Part shown: piece by piece, positions 61,108 through 64,000 of the stretch
How positions within the stretch are numbered: the stretch's first letter is position 1
Layout of the letters: every line of letters starts with the position of its first letter
Assembly: GCA_947066815.1 (NCBI GenBank)
Contig: CAMSZT010000004.1
Location: 58,646-122,645, forward strand
Length of the DNA: 64,000 bases
From: an uncultured Lachnotalea sp.
GTDB lineage: Bacteria > Bacillota > Clostridia > Lachnospirales > Lachnospiraceae
Reading direction: 5' to 3'
Notes under the pieces: generated by a model
What the model saw: only the letters and a program-made list of their open reading frames with translations
What the model was told of the DNA's origin: nothing
Databases searched by the model: none
Position numbers and translations under genes: made by a program

Positions 61108-62208
61108 TTATACATCATAGGTCTTATCGATGGCCTTCAGCTCCCGGAAGGTATCGATCTCCACGATGTCCTCATCATAGCATTCCCGGATCTCCACCCG
61201 GTAATGCTCCTTCCGAAAGACCAGCGGCACCTGCTCCCAGTACCGCTCCTTCCCGCCGGGGCTGGCATAGACCTCCTTGATATCCTCCGCCAGCTTCCGG
61301 CCGTCCTCCCGATCCCAGTAGGAGATCCCCACCAGCTGCCAGCAGTCCACCCCGCCGACCTTCTCCTCCACGATGATGCCGTCCTCCACCTCAAAGCACC
61401 AATCGTCCGTCCGGTCCTTCTTGATAGCCAGAAAGTTGGAGGCGTAGTGGTAGGGCTTTATCAGCCCCGGATTGCTGAGCACCAGATCCGCCTCGAACAC
61501 ATAGGCATTCTCCATCAGATGCCTGGCGCACATGGCCGAGGAGACATTGTTCGCCTCATTGTAAACCGGATTCTCCAGGAACCGGATCATCGGATAATCA
61601 TAGAGCAGCTGGTCGAACTGCTCCGCCAGATACCCCCGCACGATATAGATCTCCCGGATCCCCGCCCCCAGGCAGGCGTCCAGGAGTCCGTCGATGATCC
61701 GTTTTCCGCACACCCGCACCAGGGGCTTCGGCGTATTGAGTGTGATCGGCACCAGCCTGGACCCGAAGCCCGCCGCGATGAACACCGCCCGCCTCACCCG
61801 GTAGGGCTCCATGGCATCCCGGCCCGCCGCGGTCACCGCCGGCACGTCCTCATGATCCTCCGGTCCGCCCTCTGGTCCTTCCGAAAACGGGCCTCCTGCG
61901 GTCCCGCCCCCAGGACCGGCCGGCTCCGCCGATAGAAACCCCAGGCCGGCCAGCTCTCCCACTGTCCTTCTCACCGCCTCTGGCGAAAGCCCCGTCCCCG
62001 CCGCGATCCAGGCGGCCGATTCCGTCCCTGCTGCTTCCGCCGTCTGCCGCCGCGGTGCGTCTCCGCCGTCTGCCCGCTCCTGCCCCGCCGCGGCTCCGCC
62101 GCCTGCTCCCGCCTGCTCCGGCGGAGCCTCCCCGCCGTTTCCCGTCCCTTCCCGTTCTATCAGGAATTCCAGTATCTGAAATTGCTCTCTGGATAACTCT
62201 CCACGCAT
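61108..62208 (-). CDS. Winged-helix/nucleotidyltransferase fusion, PntC-like cytidylyltransferase
   Basis: A 366-residue protein. An N-terminal winged-helix module (LSREQFQILEFLIEREG, then WIAAGTGLSPEAVRRTVGEL) is split by long Gly/Ala/Glu-rich linkers (about 25-60 and 95-115). A C-terminal sugar-nucleotidyltransferase domain follows: RRAVFIAAGFGSRLVPITLN, TPKPLVRVCGKRIIDGLLDA, VFEADLVLSNPGL and VEIDTFRELKAID. This domain matches LicC/PntC enzymes that load CMP onto phosphocholine or 2-aminoethylphosphonate; the operon context favours the latter. The start at 62208 follows GAGG by 9 nt. The transferase that would use the CMP product is not in the window. Confidence 0.85.
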   Translation of the reverse strand: MRGELSREQFQILEFLIEREGTGNGGEAPPEQAGAGGGAAAGQERADGGDAPRRQTAEAAGTESAAWIAAGTGLSPEAVRRTVGELAGLGFLSAEPAGPGGGTAGGPFSEGPEGGPEDHEDVPAVTAAGRDAMEPYRVRRAVFIAAGFGSRLVPITLNTPKPLVRVCGKRIIDGLLDACLGAGIREIYIVRGYLAEQFDQLLYDYPMIRFLENPVYNEANNVSSAMCARHLMENAYVFEADLVLSNPGLIKPYHYASNFLAIKKDRTDDWCFEVEDGIIVEEKVGGVDCWQLVGISYWDREDGRKLAEDIKEVYASPGGKERYWEQVPLVFRKEHYRVEIRECYDEDIVEIDTFRELKAIDKTYDV

Positions 62209-62295
62209 GGTCTTGCACCTCATATGTTAAAAGATAAAAAAGTAAAACAGATCCGTCAGACACAGAAACCCGATCTGCGCCTTTGTCCTTAATGC

Positions 62296-62324
62296 ATTAT
62301 AATGGATTCGGAGGCCGGACGCAA
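62296..62324 (-). promoter_or_regulatory. Candidate promoter of the phosphonate operon
   Basis: On the minus strand TATAAT (62296-62301) is preceded after 17 nt by TTGCGT (62319-62324), 88 nt before the cytidylyltransferase ATG. The -35 box is weak. The same ATTATAAT is symmetric and could serve the plus-strand gene. Confidence 0.4.
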
Positions 62325-62361
62325 TGCGCTTTTCGCAAAAACAGGAAAAAGATCTTCGTAA

Positions 62362-63861
62362 ATGCGCCCAAGGCGCTTCGGGAAGTCGGTCACAGCCAAC
62401 ATGCTGGCCGCCTACTACAGCAGAGGCTGTGATTCCGAAAAGCTGTTTGAAAGCCTTGACATCGGCAGGGATCCGTCCTTCAAAGAGCATTTAAACCAAT
62501 ATAACCTGCTCCGCATCGATGTGCAGTGGTGTTGTATGGATGCCGGATCGGCAAAAGAAACCGTTTCTTATATCGTGGAACATGTGCTTACGGAACTGAG
62601 AGAAGAATATCCGGGTATCGTCACCCCGGAAATCACGACAGTTCCCAACGCACTGTCCGCCATCCACGGGGCAACCGGAAGGAAATGCATCATCGTCATA
62701 GACGAATGGGATTTTCTGATCCGGGATGCGGCAGAGAATGAGCAGATCCAGGAGGATTATATCAAATTTTTAAGAGGGCTCTTCAAGGGGATCCATTCCG
62801 GTGAGTTTATCCATCTGGCCTATCTGACGGGCATCCTCCCGATCAAAAAGCTGAAGACCCAGTCCGCATTGAACAATTTCGAAGAATTTACCATGCTCAG
62901 CCCCGGCGCCCTGGCTCCCTATATTGGTTTTACGGAGGAGGAGGTTCGAAAGCTGTGCGGCAGATATGGCAGATATTTTGAGGAGGTCAGCCGTTGGTAT
63001 GACGGGTATCTTTTTGAGTGGATGCCCCCTGCCGTCCCCCAAAAGCCGGTCCCGTCCGCCCAGGAACGGCTTCATGTCTATAATCCCATGGCAGTGGTGG
63101 AGGTGATGCGGCGCGGGATTTTTGAGAGCTACTGGTCGAAGACAGGAACTTATGATTCCATTATTCCGCTTATCAGTATGAATTTTGACGGTCTGAAATC
63201 TGCCTTGATCGAAATGCTCGCCGGAGAACCGGTAAGAGTCAGGACAGCCTCCTACCAGAACGACATGGTCACCTTTAAAAATAAAGACGACGTGCTGACA
63301 CTTTTGATCCATCTCGGCTATCTGGCTTATGACAGCCGGAAAAAATCCGCCTTTGTTCCAAACGAGGAAATCCGCAGTGAGCTGACCGAGGCCGTAGAGA
63401 GCAATCAGTGGAGTGAACTCATCAAACTGCAGAAAAAATCAGAAAAGCTCCTGCGGGCAACCTGGAATATGGACGGCGAGACCGTGGCGGAAATGATCGA
63501 GGCGATCCATTCAGCCTACGTTCCGGCCATCACATACAATAATGAAAATTCTCTGAGCAGTGTGCTGAGCATCGCCTACCTCAGCACAATGCAGTATTAC
63601 TTCAAACCGATCCGGGAACTGCCTGCCGGGCACGGGTTTGCGGATTTTGTATTCCTGCCGAAAAAAGAATACGCAGACTGCCCCGCCCTAATCGTGGAAT
63701 CAAAATGGGATCATTTTGCCGAAACAGCACTCAAACAGATCCGGGAGAGAAAGTATGCAGAAGCGATCAAAGGCTACACGGGAAAGCTCCTTCTGGTCGG
63801 CATCAATTATGATAAAAAGAGCAAGGTTCATGACTGCCTGATTGAAAAGCTTGTGTTGTGA
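62362..63861 (+). pseudogene. AAA-ATPase-like/PD-(D/E)XK nuclease-like protein, truncated at its P-loop
   Basis: A 499-residue frame of the AAA-ATPase_like plus PDDEXK_9 family common in gut Clostridia. It starts MRPRRFGKSVTANMLAAYY, which is the family P-loop itself; the usual N-terminal 50-60 residues (with the YVDKT segment) are absent, and a stop codon directly precedes the ATG. Walker B is CIIVIDEWDFLIRD (about 112), and the nuclease-like motif GFADFVFLPKKEY, ALIVESKWDHF lies near residue 435. No good ribosome-binding site precedes 62362. It is probably a 5'-truncated pseudogene, although the rest of the frame is intact. The function of the family is unknown. Confidence 0.7.
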
Positions 63862-63890
63862 ATCGGTTCTGCACGGAGAACAGGCATACA

Positions 63891-63928
63891 GGACAAGGCT
63901 CTCCCCATTCCACACCTCGGCCTTGTCC
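63891..63928. repeat. Hairpin after the truncated AAA/nuclease frame
   Basis: GGACAAGGC (63891) and GCCTTGTCC (ending 63928) pair over 9 bp around a 20-nt loop, 30 nt past the stop. No T-run follows. The remaining sequence to 64000 holds no recognisable gene. Confidence 0.4.
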
Positions 63929-64000
63929 ATCCATCCTGGATTCTTGGAGTTAACATGACGAGGTTGGTACCTTCACTCCGAGAGCCTCATATATTTTTGC

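Noticed and set aside
53569..62208. Iron alcohol dehydrogenase assigned to the phosphonate pathway as a phosphonoacetaldehyde reductase
   Set aside because: Some family members do this, but here an opposite-strand gene and a 265-nt gap separate it from the operon, and phnW already uses phosphonoacetaldehyde.

Overview
The window looks like chromosome of a GC-rich, endospore-forming Firmicute of the class Clostridia, most likely a Lachnospiraceae- or Oscillospiraceae-type gut anaerobe. The evidence is a cotJABC spore-coat operon, a stand-alone Spo0A-type DNA-binding domain, lipoproteins and Gram-positive ribosome-binding sites, ftsE beside a CdaR/PucR-type regulator, and a clostridial-type hem operon. 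No rRNA, CRISPR array, phage block or intact insertion sequence was seen. One tRNA gene is present (Leu, anticodon CAG).

Layout. 1-2.9 kb: ftsE (cut by the left edge), a PucR-type regulator and an orphan MalK-like ATPase whose catalytic motifs are mutated. 3.1-11.6 kb: an Xaa-Pro aminopeptidase and a hem operon (hemA, precorrin-2 dehydrogenase, a HemC-CobA-HemD triple fusion, hemB, hemL) making uroporphyrinogen III and precorrin-2; two related hairpin repeats flank hemL. 11.8-13.1 kb: cotJABC. 13.2-31.6 kb: a large catabolic region. A leftward operon (PFK-like, TIM-like, LarA-like, a NitT/TauT-type ABC importer, MDR dehydrogenase, class II aldolase) diverges from a rightward one (NagA-like deacetylase, FGGY kinase, class III aminotransferase). 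A LacI repressor gene and a third unit (MDR dehydrogenase, TSUP transporter, DUF2284 protein) follow. LacI-type palindromes lie in both divergent promoter regions, so the region looks like one regulon.

31.7-42.3 kb: cardiolipin synthase, then a six-gene leftward operon (lipoprotein, ABC ATPase, ABC-2 permease, two HlyD-like adaptors, a MacB-like extracellular domain) that looks like an envelope-spanning export or maintenance machine. 42.4-43.5 kb: a decayed M20 peptidase and an AT-rich stretch. 43.6-45.3 kb: an SH3 protein and a PHP phosphoesterase. 45.4-50.2 kb: potABCD with a cupin-XRE regulator, and tRNA-Leu. 50.4-55.4 kb: a small unknown protein, an ECF sigma factor with a membrane-anchored beta-propeller partner, an iron alcohol dehydrogenase and an SCP2-like protein. 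55.6-62.2 kb: the Spo0A-domain protein and a 2-aminoethylphosphonate operon (PntC-like cytidylyltransferase, APC permease, phnW, pepM, ppd). 62.4-63.9 kb: an AAA/PD-(D/E)XK protein truncated at its P-loop.

How the genes work together. The central region can be read as a route for an unknown anionic or N-acylated (amino)sugar: import, phosphorylation, deacetylation, removal or migration of the amino group by a glutamate-semialdehyde-aminomutase-like enzyme, a second phosphorylation, aldol cleavage and triose isomerisation, with dehydrogenases and a LarA-like enzyme adjusting stereochemistry. The importer has two different ATPases whose motif defects are complementary, which predicts one consensus and one degenerate ATP site. 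The phosphonate operon should make 2-aminoethylphosphonate and activate it as a CMP conjugate for surface decoration. These readings are inferred from sequence alone.
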